A stretch of 34,824 bases of DNA from Alphaproteobacteria bacterium (GTDB lineage: Bacteria > Pseudomonadota > Alphaproteobacteria > Micropepsales > Micropepsaceae). The stretch's first letter is position 1; the number at the start of each line of letters is the position of its first letter. The stretch is taken from positions 1 to 34,824 of the forward strand of contig JAATGL010000267.1 in the NCBI GenBank assembly GCA_015654705.1, read 5' to 3'. Position numbers and translations under genes: made by a program. The notes beneath the pieces were generated by a model. It saw nothing but the letters and a program-made list of their open reading frames with translations, searched no databases and was not told the DNA's origin. Shown here one piece after another: positions 27,252 to 34,824 of this stretch.

Positions 27252-29446
27252 GCCTTTTTCCTCCCCGCCAGAACCTCGCGGTCGAAGGGCAACCGCCGCA
27301 GGGCGATCCCGGTCGCCGCCAAGATCGCGTTGCGCACCGCGGGCGCCGCCGCCGTCGTGCCGGTCTCGCCGATGCCGCCGGGGGCTTCGCCGCTCTTGAT
27401 CAGATGCACCTCGATGGCGGGCGCCTGGTCGATGCGCAGCATGCGGTAGTCGTTGAAATTGCCCTGCTGCACGCGCCCCCGGGCGATGGTGATCTCGCCA
27501 TAGAGCGCGGCGGTGAGCCCGAAGATCAGGCCGCCCTGCAATTGCGCGATGACGGTGTCGGGATTGACCGCGATGCCGGTGTCCACCGCGCTGGTGATGC
27601 GGCGCACATGCACTTCGCCGTCCGTATCGACCTCGACCTCCGCCACCGTGGCGATGAAGCTGCCGAACGACACCTGCACGGCGACGCCGCGCCCGGTGCG
27701 CGGCGGCAGCGCCTTGCCCCATCCCGCCTTGCGCGCCGCAAGCTCCAGCGCCGCGTCCAGCCGCGGCATCTTCCTGGCCAGCATCGCGCGGCGGAACGCG
27801 ACCGGATCCTTGCCGGCCTTCTGCGCCAGCTCGTCGATGAAGCTCTCGATGGCGAAGACGTTGTTGTTGGGACCGACGCCGCGCCAGAACCCGGTGGGCA
27901 CCGCCGGCGGCTCGTGACGCACATATTCCACGCGCAGATGGGGAATGTCGTAGGGAATGTCGATCGCGCTGTCGACGGCGTCGATGTCGATGCCTTTCTG
28001 GAAGGCGGGCGGCAGCCAGCGCGCGATGACCGCCGAACCGGTGATGCGATGCTTCCAGCCGTCGATCCTGCCGTCCTTCAATGTCGCCGTGATGCGGTCG
28101 TAATAGACCGGGCGATAGATGTCGTGGCGGATGTCCTCCTCGCGCGTCCATACCACCTTGACGGGGCCGTCGACCTTCTGCGCCACGCGCACCGCCTTTT
28201 CGATGCCGTCGACTTCCAGCCGGCGCCCGAAGCCGCCGCCGATCAGCTGGTTGTGCACGATGACCTTGTCGAGCGGCAGGCCCGTCAGCTTGGCCGCAAT
28301 CGCCTGGGCACGCGAATTGACCTGCGTGCCCACCCAGACCTCGCAGGCATCGGGGCGCACATGCACCGTGCAATTGATCGGCTCCATCGGCGCATGAGCG
28401 AGGAAGGGAAGCTCGTAATGGGCTTCGATGGCACCGCCGTCTGCCAGCGCCTTCTTCGCATCGCCCGCCACCTTGGCGACCACGCCTTCATGCTCGCTGG
28501 CGGCCCGAATGTCGTTCCAGATCTGCGCCGAATCGACATGCGCGTTGGGACCGTCGTTCCAGGTGATGGCGAGCGCATCCAGCCCCTGCTTGGCGGCCCA
28601 CATGTGATCGCCGACCACGGCGACGAAGTCGTCCAGCACCACGATCTGGCGCACGCCGGCGACGGCTTTCGCGGCCGCATCGTCGACATGGGCGACCTTG
28701 CCGCCGAACACCGGCGAGGCCGCGATGGTGGCGAACGTCACGCCCGGCGGCAGCATGTCGATGCCGTAGAGCGCCTTGCCGTTGACCTTTTCGGGCGTGT
28801 CGAGCCGCTTGAACGGCTTGCCGATCAGCTTGAAGTCCTTGGGCTGCTTGAGGGACGGGTTGGCCGGTGCGGTGAGCTTTGCGGCCGCGTCGGCCAGCGC
28901 GCCGTAAGCCAGCTTGCGGCCGGTCGGCGGATGGATCACGACGCTCGCCTCCGCGCCGCAGCTTGCCGGATCGACCTTCCATTCCGCCGCGGCGGCCTGC
29001 ACCAGCATCGCGCGGGCACCCGCGCCCGCCTGCCGCAGCCGGGTCCAGAAAGCGCGCACCGAATTGGAATTGCCCGTCACCTGGATTCCGAAGATCGGGT
29101 TGGCGTAGAGCGCGTCGCTGGGCGGCGCGGCCTCCACTGCCACACGGTCGAAGGCGGCGTCGAGTTCCTCGGCCAGGATCATGGAGAGCGCGGTATAGAC
29201 GCCCTGCCCCATTTCCACCTGCGGAATGATCAGCGTGATCCGGCTTTCGCGGTCGATGCGGATGAAGGCATTGGGCGCGAATGGCCCGGCATCGGCTTGC
29301 GGACCGTTCGCCGTGTTCGACACGGCCGCCCGCGCCTGCGGCACGTGAAAGCCCAGCAGCAGCCCGCCGCCGGCGGCCGCGCCGGTGAGCAGCAGCGTGC
29401 GCCGCGAAAGGCCGCGGGGCGATACGGAAGACGCTTGAACCGTCAT
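27248..29446 (-). CDS. iorB: Molybdopterin-binding large subunit, isoquinoline 1-oxidoreductase beta-like
   Basis: This 732-residue xanthine-oxidase-family subunit holds the molybdenum cytosine-dinucleotide site. A Tat signal (twin Arg in LSRRTLLLTG, Arg15-16) sends the folded enzyme to the periplasm. Visible family motifs include MGQGVYTAL, IGGGFGRRLEVDG, APMEPINCTVH and GVGPNNNVFAIESF. The conserved active-site Glu is in GGIGETGTTAAAP near residue 694. Many relatives have GEPG here, so the Thr is a variation on the usual Pro. The start at 29446 has AAGGGG upstream, and the frame open to 29518 overlaps the small subunit gene. Substrates of the family are N-heterocycles or aldehydes; this one's is unknown. 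No XdhC-type maturation gene is in the window. Confidence 0.92.
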   Translation of the reverse strand: MTVQASSVSPRGLSRRTLLLTGAAAGGGLLLGFHVPQARAAVSNTANGPQADAGPFAPNAFIRIDRESRITLIIPQVEMGQGVYTALSMILAEELDAAFDRVAVEAAPPSDALYANPIFGIQVTGNSNSVRAFWTRLRQAGAGARAMLVQAAAAEWKVDPASCGAEASVVIHPPTGRKLAYGALADAAAKLTAPANPSLKQPKDFKLIGKPFKRLDTPEKVNGKALYGIDMLPPGVTFATIAASPVFGGKVAHVDDAAAKAVAGVRQIVVLDDFVAVVGDHMWAAKQGLDALAITWNDGPNAHVDSAQIWNDIRAASEHEGVVAKVAGDAKKALADGGAIEAHYELPFLAHAPMEPINCTVHVRPDACEVWVGTQVNSRAQAIAAKLTGLPLDKVIVHNQLIGGGFGRRLEVDGIEKAVRVAQKVDGPVKVVWTREEDIRHDIYRPVYYDRITATLKDGRIDGWKHRITGSAVIARWLPPAFQKGIDIDAVDSAIDIPYDIPHLRVEYVRHEPPAVPTGFWRGVGPNNNVFAIESFIDELAQKAGKDPVAFRRAMLARKMPRLDAALELAARKAGWGKALPPRTGRGVAVQVSFGSFIATVAEVEVDTDGEVHVRRITSAVDTGIAVNPDTVIAQLQGGLIFGLTAALYGEITIARGRVQQGNFNDYRMLRIDQAPAIEVHLIKSGEAPGGIGETGTTAAAPAVRNAILAATGIALRRLPFDREVLAGRKKA

Positions 29447-29465
29447 GGCCTTTTCCCCTTGCCGC

Positions 29466-29927
29466 TCAGGCCGATTGCGCGCCGGCCGCCTTCTTGATGG
29501 CGGCGCGGATGCGCACATAGGTGCCGCAGCGGCAGATGTTGCCCGCCATCGCGGCGTCGATGTCGGAATCGTCCGGATGGGGCGTCATCGCCAGCAAGGC
29601 CGACGCCGACATGATCTGGCCGGACTGGCAGTAGCCGCACTGCACCACTTCGAGATCGAGCCATGCCTTCTGCACCCTGGCGCCGGCGGGCGTTGCGCCC
29701 ACCGCCTCGATCGTGGTGACCGCGCGATTGTCGATGGCACCGACCGGCAGCAGGCAGGAGCGCACCGCCTTGCCGTCCACATGCACCGTGCAGGCGCCGC
29801 ATTGCGCGATGCCGCAGCCGAATTTGGTGCCGGTAAGGCCCAGCACGTCGCGCAGCACCCAAAGCAGTGGCGTGTCGTCCGAAACATCGACGTCGCGATG
29901 CTGTCCGTTGATGTTAAGCTTCGCCAT
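29466..29927 (-). CDS. iorA: [2Fe-2S] small subunit, isoquinoline 1-oxidoreductase alpha-like
   Basis: The 153-residue protein has the two [2Fe-2S] cluster sites of xanthine-oxidase-family small subunits: plant-ferredoxin type Cys38, Cys43, Cys46 and Cys58 ([11 protein letters not shown]), and the helical-domain set Cys97, Cys100, Cys132 and Cys134 (CGYCQSG and CRCGT). It relays electrons from the Mo site to the cytochrome subunit. It is first in the operon, 19 bases before the large subunit. The start at 29927 has GAGGGA seven bases upstream; the frame further 5' is non-coding. It lacks its own signal and probably rides with the Tat-exported large subunit. Confidence 0.94.
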   Translation of the reverse strand: MAKLNINGQHRDVDVSDDTPLLWVLRDVLGLTGTKFGCGIAQCGACTVHVDGKAVRSCLLPVGAIDNRAVTTIEAVGATPAGARVQKAWLDLEVVQCGYCQSGQIMSASALLAMTPHPDDSDIDAAMAGNICRCGTYVRIRAAIKKAAGAQSA

Positions 29928-30127
29928 CGCCCAGTCCCTCCGCCCGTATCTGTAAAGCATAGCACGGCCGTCTGTCGCGCACACCGCACGCCGAACGGCC
30001 AACGCCCATGCGGCGCGGCTGCCCGCCGGGCGGGCCGAAAGCAATATAATTTGCATGGCGCGTTGAGCCAATCTGGCGCACTGTTCCGGTGTCAGACGGG
30101 TCGCAGAACCCGCCTCGGGAGGAAATT

Positions 30128-30265
30128 ATGGCATTGGTCCATCAGCCGGATCGGTCGCACGATTTGTCCCTTGTCGTCCTGGTTTTGGTCATTTTCGGGA
30201 TCATCGCGGCGGCGATTCCCTGCTTGAAAATGGCCGTGGATCAGTTCTTTTCGCTGGTCCAGTAG
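30128..30265 (+). CDS. Small membrane protein, 45 aa, unknown
   Basis: This short frame was found by its ribosome site: GGGAGGAAATT precedes the ATG at 30128 with ideal spacing. The peptide is a charged N-terminus (ALVHQPDRSHD), a single hydrophobic helix (LSLVVLVLVIFGIIAAAIP) and an amphipathic C-terminus with one Cys (CLKMAVDQFFSLVQ). I do not recognise a family. It lies in the 557-base gap between the hydroxylase operon and the RND genes, which otherwise holds only their control regions. A stem-loop without a T-run (30274-30301) follows the stop. An antisense frame covers the same stretch but has no ribosome site. Confidence 0.6.
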   Translation: MALVHQPDRSHDLSLVVLVLVIFGIIAAAIPCLKMAVDQFFSLVQ

Positions 30266-30273
30266 GGCACGTG

Positions 30274-30301
30274 TTGCGGCCTCACGGTCGACCGGCCGCA
30301 A
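30274..30301 (+). terminator. Weak stem-loop after the 45-aa gene
   Basis: TTGCGGCC and GGCCGCAA form a perfect 8-bp stem around a 12-base loop, nine bases after the stop codon. No T-run follows, so it may be only a pausing or mRNA-protecting structure. The remaining bases to 30484 show no gene; an AT-richer stretch near 30340-30420 probably holds the promoter of the efflux genes, but I could not define it. Confidence 0.3.
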
Positions 30302-30484
30302 AGGCGGCAGCTCCTCCTGTGTCTCGAATCGGGGCATGCGGGCGTCTCAATGCACCATGATGTGATTCCCGCTACACCTTTGCCATTCCGATAGCGGCTA
30401 GAATATCGCAGTTGCGAAGGATAAGAAGGCCTCCAACCGCTTCGCCGCCGTGGCGATCTCCCGATTTCAATCGAGCGAGTCCGT

Positions 30485-31603
30485 ATGAGTCTGAAACCCA
30501 CGAAGACGCTGGGCCTGGGCTTGGCCTTGGTGGAGTGCCTCCTCGTGGCCGGCTGCGGGGGCAGCCCGCCGAAACGCCCGCCGCCCGAGGTGGGCTATGT
30601 GGTCATCCAATCCCAGCCGGTCCAGCTCACCACGGTCCTGCCGGGACGCACCGATCCCTTTGCGGTCTCCGACGTGCGGCCGCAGGTGAACGGCATCCTG
30701 AAGGCGCGGCTGTTCAGGGAAGGCAGCAATGTCAGGTCCGGCCAGCCGCTCTATCAGATCGATCCGGCGCTCTACCGCGCGGCCTATGACAACGCCGAGG
30801 CCGCGCTCGCCACGACCAAGGCCAAGGCCATACGCTTCGCCGCGCTGCTCAAGCAGAACGCCGTCGCCCAGCAGGACTACGACGACGCCGAGGCCGCCTA
30901 CAAGCAGGCGCTGGCCAATGCCGAAACGGCGCGCATCAATCTGGATTACACCCGCATCACCGCGCCGATCTCCGGGCGCATCGGGCGCTCGGCCTTCACG
31001 CAGGGCGCGCTGGTCACGGCCGACCAGACCACCGCGCTCGCGACCATCCAGACCCTCGATCCGATCTATGTCGACATCACGCAATCGAGCGCGGAACTGC
31101 TGAACCTGAAACTGGCGATGCAGGGCGGGCACCTGACCAACAGCGGTCCGGCCGACGCGCGGGTCACGCTGCAGCTCGACAACGGCGTGACCTACACCGA
31201 AACCGGGACGCTGCAGTTCAGCGAGGTCACCGTCGATCCCACCACCAGCGCGGTGACCCTGCGCGCGATCTTTCCCAACCCCACCGGCGTTCTGCTGCCG
31301 GGCATGTTCGTGCGCGCCACGATCATCGAGGGGCTGCAGAACAGCGCGATCCTGGCGCCGCAGCAGGGCATCGGCCGCAACGAAAAGGGCGACCCCACCG
31401 CCGACATCGTCGACGACAAGGGCATCGCGCGGCTGCGCCTGTTGAAAACGTCGCGCGCCATCGGCGACAAATGGCTGGTGACCGACGGCCTCAAGCCCGG
31501 TGACAAGCTGATCGTCGAAGGCCTGCAAATGGTGGTGCCGGACGCGCCGGTGCGCGCCGTCCCGGCATCATTCGCGAAGCCTGCCAGGCCGGGCGGCGCC
31601 TGA
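30485..31603 (+). CDS. RND efflux periplasmic adaptor lipoprotein
   Basis: The 372-residue membrane fusion protein starts with a lipoprotein signal (LVAGC at 20-24, Cys24 lipidated). The lipoyl/hairpin/barrel arrangement of AcrA/MexA-type adaptors follows: [40 protein letters not shown], and the second half-lipoyl [15 protein letters not shown]. It links the inner-membrane pump to an outer-membrane channel. Its stop codon overlaps the pump's ATG by one base (TGATG), so translation is coupled. No regulator (TetR/MarR) sits upstream in the window. Confidence 0.95.
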   Translation: MSLKPTKTLGLGLALVECLLVAGCGGSPPKRPPPEVGYVVIQSQPVQLTTVLPGRTDPFAVSDVRPQVNGILKARLFREGSNVRSGQPLYQIDPALYRAAYDNAEAALATTKAKAIRFAALLKQNAVAQQDYDDAEAAYKQALANAETARINLDYTRITAPISGRIGRSAFTQGALVTADQTTALATIQTLDPIYVDITQSSAELLNLKLAMQGGHLTNSGPADARVTLQLDNGVTYTETGTLQFSEVTVDPTTSAVTLRAIFPNPTGVLLPGMFVRATIIEGLQNSAILAPQQGIGRNEKGDPTADIVDDKGIARLRLLKTSRAIGDKWLVTDGLKPGDKLIVEGLQMVVPDAPVRAVPASFAKPARPGGA

Positions 31604-34600
31604 TGGGACTTTCCCAATTCTTCATCGAGCGGCCAGTTTTCGCCTGGGTGATCGCCATCGTGATCGCGCTGGCGGGGCTGCTGGCGATCAAGATCCTGCC
31701 GGTCACGCAATATCCGACCATCGCGCCGCCCGCGGTGACGATCAACGCAACCTATCCCGGCGCCTCGGCCGCAACGGTGCAGAATTCGGTGACGCAGGTG
31801 ATCGAGCAGCAGCTCACCGGCGTCGACAACCTGCTCTATTTTTCCTCGACCAGCAGCTCGAACGGACAGGTTTCCATCACCGTCACCTTCGCGCCCGGAA
31901 CCAATCCGGACATCGCCCAGGTCCAGGTGCAGAACAAGGTGCAGCAGGCGCTTCCCACCCTGCCGCAGGAGGTGCAGCAGCAGGGCGTCGTCGTCCTTAA
32001 ATCGCAGAGCAGCTTCCTGCTGGTCGTGGTGCTCTATGACGACAGCGGCCGCTACACCAATGTCGACATCTCGGATTTCATGGCCAGCAAGATGCTGGAT
32101 CCGCTGTCGCGCGTGTCCGGCGTTGGCCAGGCGCAGGTGTTCGGCGCCCCTTACGCGATGCGCATCTGGCTCGATCCCTTCAAGCTCAACAGCTTCGGCC
32201 TGACGCCGGGCGACGTGCAGAACGCGATCCTGGCGCAGAACGTCCAGGTCTCGGCGGGCGAGCTCGGCGCGCAGCCCACGGTTCCAGGGCAACAGTTGGA
32301 TGCGACGGTCACCGCGCAATCGCGGCTGGAGACACCCGAGCAGTTCCGCAACATCGTCCTGAAGGCCAGCACGGGCGGCGCGGTCGTGCGTCTGCGCGAC
32401 GTGGCGCGGGTGGAACTGGGCGCGCAGAGCTACGCCATCGTCAGCCGTATGAACGGCAAGCCCGCCGCCGGCATCCCGATCCAGCTGGCGCCCGGCGCCA
32501 ACGCGCTGACCACGGCCGACGCCGTGAAGGCCAAGGCGATGGAACTGGCGTCCACCTTTCCGCCGGGACTGAAACTGGCCTTTCCGGTGGACAACACCAC
32601 CTTCATCCGCCTGTCGATCAACGACGTGTTCAAGACGCTGGTGGAAGCGACCTTCCTCGTCGTCGTCGTGATGTTCGTCTTCCTGCAGCACTGGCGCACC
32701 ACGCTGATCCCCGCCATCGCCGTGCCGGTCGTGCTGCTCGGCACCTGCGCGGTGCTCGCTGCCTTCGGCTACTCGATCAACACCCTCACCATGTTCGCGC
32801 TGGTGCTGGCGATCGGCCTTTTGGTGGATGACGCCATCGTCGTGGTCGAGAATGTCGAGCGGCTGATGCGCGAGGAAGGGCTGTCGCCCAAGGAAGCCAC
32901 CAAGAAATCGATGACGGAGATCACCGGCGCGCTGGTCGGCATCGCGCTGGTGCTGTCGGCGGTGTTCCTGCCGATGGCGTTTTTCGGCGGCTCGACCGGC
33001 GTGATCTATCGCCAGTTCTCCGTCACCATCGTCTCGGCGATGGTGCTGTCGGTGGCGGTGGCGCTCATTCTGACGCCGGCGCTGTGCGCGACGCTGCTCA
33101 AGCCCATCCATCAGGACAGCGAGCAGCTGCATGGCCGCTTCTTCGCCTGGTTCAACCGCACGTTCGAATACGGAATGGATCGCTATCGCAGCGCCCTGAC
33201 GCGATTTCTCGGCTGGGTGACGCCGGCGCTGCTGATCTATGGCGCCATCATCGTGGTGCTGGTGCTTCTCTTCATCCGTCTGCCCACTGCCTTCCTGCCG
33301 GAGGAGGATCAGGGCGCCATCATCACGCAGATCACGCTGCCGGTCGGCGCTACGCAGGCCCGCACCCTGGCCGTCGCCGACCAAGTCGAGCGCCACTTCG
33401 AGGTAGATGAAAAGGCCAATATCGAGATCGTCTTCGTCGTGGCGGGTTTCAGCTTCTCGGGCGCCGGACAGAATTCCGGCATCGCCTTCGTGCATCTCAA
33501 GCCCTGGAGCGTGCGTTCCGGCGCGAAGAACCACGCCCCCGCCATCGTACAGCGCGCGATGAGGGCATTCTCGCAGATCCGCGACGGCATGGTGTACGCG
33601 CTGGTGCCGCCCGCGGTGCAGGAACTTGGCCAATCCTCCGGCTTCGACGTGGAGATGGAGGATCGCGGCGGTCTCGGCCATGACGGGCTGATGAAGGCGC
33701 GCAATCAGTTCCTGATGATGGCGGCGCGCGATCCGCTCCTCGCCGGCGTCCGCCCCACCGGCCTGGACGACACGCCGCAGCTTCACATCGATATCGACCA
33801 GGAAAAGGCGACGACGCTGGGCCTGTCGATTGCCGACATCAACAACACGCTGAATGCGGCGTGGGGCGGATTGTTCGTCAACGATTTCGTGGATCGCGAC
33901 CGGGTCAAGCAGGTCTACCTGCAGGCCGACGCGCCCTATCGCATGGCGCCGGACGATCTCTATCGCTGGTATGTGCGCAGCGCCTCGGGCGAGATGGCGC
34001 CGTTCTCCTCCTTCGCGAGCTTCCGCTGGACGCTCGGCCCGGCCGAACTCGAACGCTTCAACGGCGTCGGCGCTCTGGAGCTTCAGGGCACCCCGGCGCC
34101 GGGGAAAAGCTCGGGTGCGGCGATGGACGAGGTCCAGAACCTGTTTCAGAAATTACCCAAGAATATCGGCCTGGAATGGACCGGCCTGTCCTATCAGGAG
34201 CGGCAGGCCGGTTCGCAGACCTACGCGCTCTATGGCATTTCGGTGCTGGTGGTGTTCTTGCTGCTGGCGGCGCTCTACGAAAGCTGGTCGATCCCGCTCT
34301 CGGTGATGCTGGTCATTCCGCTCGGCATCGTCGGCGCGATCATCGCCGCGACGTTGCGCGGCCTCTACAACGACATCTATTTTCAGGTCGGCCTGCTGAC
34401 CACGATGGGCCTGGCGGCAAAGAACGCGATCCTGATCGTGGAGTTCGCGGTGGATGCGCAGAAGCGCGGCGCATCCATTCGTGACGCCGCCGTCGAGGGC
34501 GCACGGCTGCGCCTGCGCCCGATCCTGATGACTTCGCTAGCCTTCATCGCCGGGGTCATTCCGCTCGCGATCTCGACCGGCGCCGGCGCCGCCAGCCAGA

Positions 34601-34737
34601 ACGACATCGGCACCGGCGTGATCGGCGGCATGCTGTCGGCGACGATCCTGGCGATCTTCTTCGTGCCGCTGTTCTACGAGATCGTGCGCGGCGGCTTGCG
34701 GCGGCGGCGGACCGCCGAGCCCGCGCGCGAGGCCTAG
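31603..34737 (+). CDS. RND multidrug efflux pump (AcrB/HAE1 family)
   Basis: The 1044-residue inner-membrane pump has the full length of AcrB. Proton-relay residues are visible: the Asp pair in [13 protein letters not shown] (about 409-410) and the Lys in [12 protein letters not shown] (about 940). The N-terminus [19 protein letters not shown] is typical of HAE1 proteins. It exports drugs or other amphiphiles by proton antiport as a trimer with the adaptor encoded upstream. No outer-membrane factor gene follows within the window (87 bases remain), so either a shared TolC-like channel or a gene beyond the edge is needed. Confidence 0.97.
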   Translation: MGLSQFFIERPVFAWVIAIVIALAGLLAIKILPVTQYPTIAPPAVTINATYPGASAATVQNSVTQVIEQQLTGVDNLLYFSSTSSSNGQVSITVTFAPGTNPDIAQVQVQNKVQQALPTLPQEVQQQGVVVLKSQSSFLLVVVLYDDSGRYTNVDISDFMASKMLDPLSRVSGVGQAQVFGAPYAMRIWLDPFKLNSFGLTPGDVQNAILAQNVQVSAGELGAQPTVPGQQLDATVTAQSRLETPEQFRNIVLKASTGGAVVRLRDVARVELGAQSYAIVSRMNGKPAAGIPIQLAPGANALTTADAVKAKAMELASTFPPGLKLAFPVDNTTFIRLSINDVFKTLVEATFLVVVVMFVFLQHWRTTLIPAIAVPVVLLGTCAVLAAFGYSINTLTMFALVLAIGLLVDDAIVVVENVERLMREEGLSPKEATKKSMTEITGALVGIALVLSAVFLPMAFFGGSTGVIYRQFSVTIVSAMVLSVAVALILTPALCATLLKPIHQDSEQLHGRFFAWFNRTFEYGMDRYRSALTRFLGWVTPALLIYGAIIVVLVLLFIRLPTAFLPEEDQGAIITQITLPVGATQARTLAVADQVERHFEVDEKANIEIVFVVAGFSFSGAGQNSGIAFVHLKPWSVRSGAKNHAPAIVQRAMRAFSQIRDGMVYALVPPAVQELGQSSGFDVEMEDRGGLGHDGLMKARNQFLMMAARDPLLAGVRPTGLDDTPQLHIDIDQEKATTLGLSIADINNTLNAAWGGLFVNDFVDRDRVKQVYLQADAPYRMAPDDLYRWYVRSASGEMAPFSSFASFRWTLGPAELERFNGVGALELQGTPAPGKSSGAAMDEVQNLFQKLPKNIGLEWTGLSYQERQAGSQTYALYGISVLVVFLLLAALYESWSIPLSVMLVIPLGIVGAIIAATLRGLYNDIYFQVGLLTTMGLAAKNAILIVEFAVDAQKRGASIRDAAVEGARLRLRPILMTSLAFIAGVIPLAISTGAGAASQNDIGTGVIGGMLSATILAIFFVPLFYEIVRGGLRRRRTAEPAREA

Positions 34738-34772
34738 GGTCCTTACGCAATTGCCCTGAGTCATTCAAAGGC

Positions 34773-34806
34773 CTGTCATGGCCCGCCGGAGAGCGGGCCA
34801 TGACAG
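34773..34806. repeat. Perfect palindromic element, 14-bp stem
   Basis: CTGTCATGGCCCGC (34773-34786) and its exact inverted copy (34793-34806) flank a six-base loop CGGAGA. It lies 35 bases after the pump stop. No T-run follows, so it is not a standard intrinsic terminator, although it could stop or protect the transcript. Palindromes with GTCATGGCCCGC-like arms are, as far as I know, scattered in alphaproteobacterial intergenic regions, so a REP-like repeat is the best reading. Confidence 0.6.
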
Positions 34807-34824
34807 TGACACTGCGAATCCCAA

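Noticed and set aside
27252-28373. 5' extension of the cytochrome c frame
   Set aside because: It overlaps the Mo-subunit gene in another frame; the real start overlaps that gene's stop by four bases.
27404-29497. Plus-strand open frame (697 codons) opposite the Mo subunit
   Set aside because: Rich in His/Arg/Asp with no domain; antisense to a gene with clear cofactor motifs.
30092-30337. Minus-strand 81-codon frame in the gap before the RND genes
   Set aside because: No ribosome site and a charged composition; the overlapping plus-strand 45-codon frame has an ideal site and a membrane helix.
31192-33786. Minus-strand open frame (864 codons) opposite the RND pump
   Set aside because: His/Arg/Gln-rich shadow; the pump covers it with full family motifs.

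Overview
The window is GC-rich (roughly 65% by eye), densely packed chromosomal DNA. It looks alphaproteobacterial: it carries an adjacent hisS-hisZ-hisG cluster, a textbook EcfG-type (general stress response) promoter, a TonB-dependent receptor beside a TPR-sulfotransferase, and an IorA/IorB/cytochrome c hydroxylase set. The genus cannot be fixed from the sequence alone; relatives of Caulobacterales, Rhizobiales or Micropepsaceae are all plausible. No rRNA, tRNA, CRISPR array, integrase or insertion sequence was seen.

Layout. 25-3673 (+): a phytoene-dehydrogenase-like FAD oxidoreductase and a TPR-sulfotransferase. 3825-6227 (+): a TonB-dependent receptor, convergent with an exported PQQ-type beta-propeller protein at 6234-7724 (-). 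7903-9673 (+): a GST-family protein overlapping queG. 9642-10415 (-): an exported TPR protein, convergent with queG and divergent from an M48 (Ste24-type) membrane protease at 10490-11845 (+). 11846-15439 (-): the operon hisS-hisZ-hisG. 15629-18351 (+): recQ overlapping an EamA/DMT transporter. 18398-20164 (+): an exported alpha/beta hydrolase and an SPFH/prohibitin-like protein. 20300-20937 (+): two small orphan genes, one exported 117-aa protein and one 51-aa DUF3309 membrane peptide, each with an EcfG-like promoter upstream. 20959-24127 (-): thiolase, a frameshifted epoxide-hydrolase-like gene and an exported two-domain VOC protein. 24251-25855 (+): a CPA1 Na+/H+ antiporter. 25887-29927 (-): a molybdenum hydroxylase operon (2Fe-2S subunit, Mo subunit with Tat signal, tri-haem cytochrome c). 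30128-30265 (+): a 45-aa membrane peptide missed by ordinary length cut-offs. 30485-34737 (+): an RND efflux adaptor and pump. The window ends in a perfect 14-bp stem palindrome.

How it works together. Histidine synthesis and tRNA charging are co-transcribed. The periplasmic hydroxylase operon encodes a complete electron path (Mo-cofactor to 2Fe-2S to haem c). The thiolase-hydrolase-VOC set looks like a catabolic operon, now possibly damaged by a one-base insertion. The receptor, sulfotransferase and propeller genes may concern uptake or modification of an unknown outer ligand.

Most notable: a one-base insertion in an A-run that removes the catalytic His of the hydrolase; a roughly 480-bp low-GC patch inside hisS that suggests a mosaic gene; the exact GGAAC-N16-CGTT promoter before the DUF3309 peptide; and a HisG that has an extra C-terminal domain although HisZ is also present. 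I saw no clear wholly new defence or mobile system.
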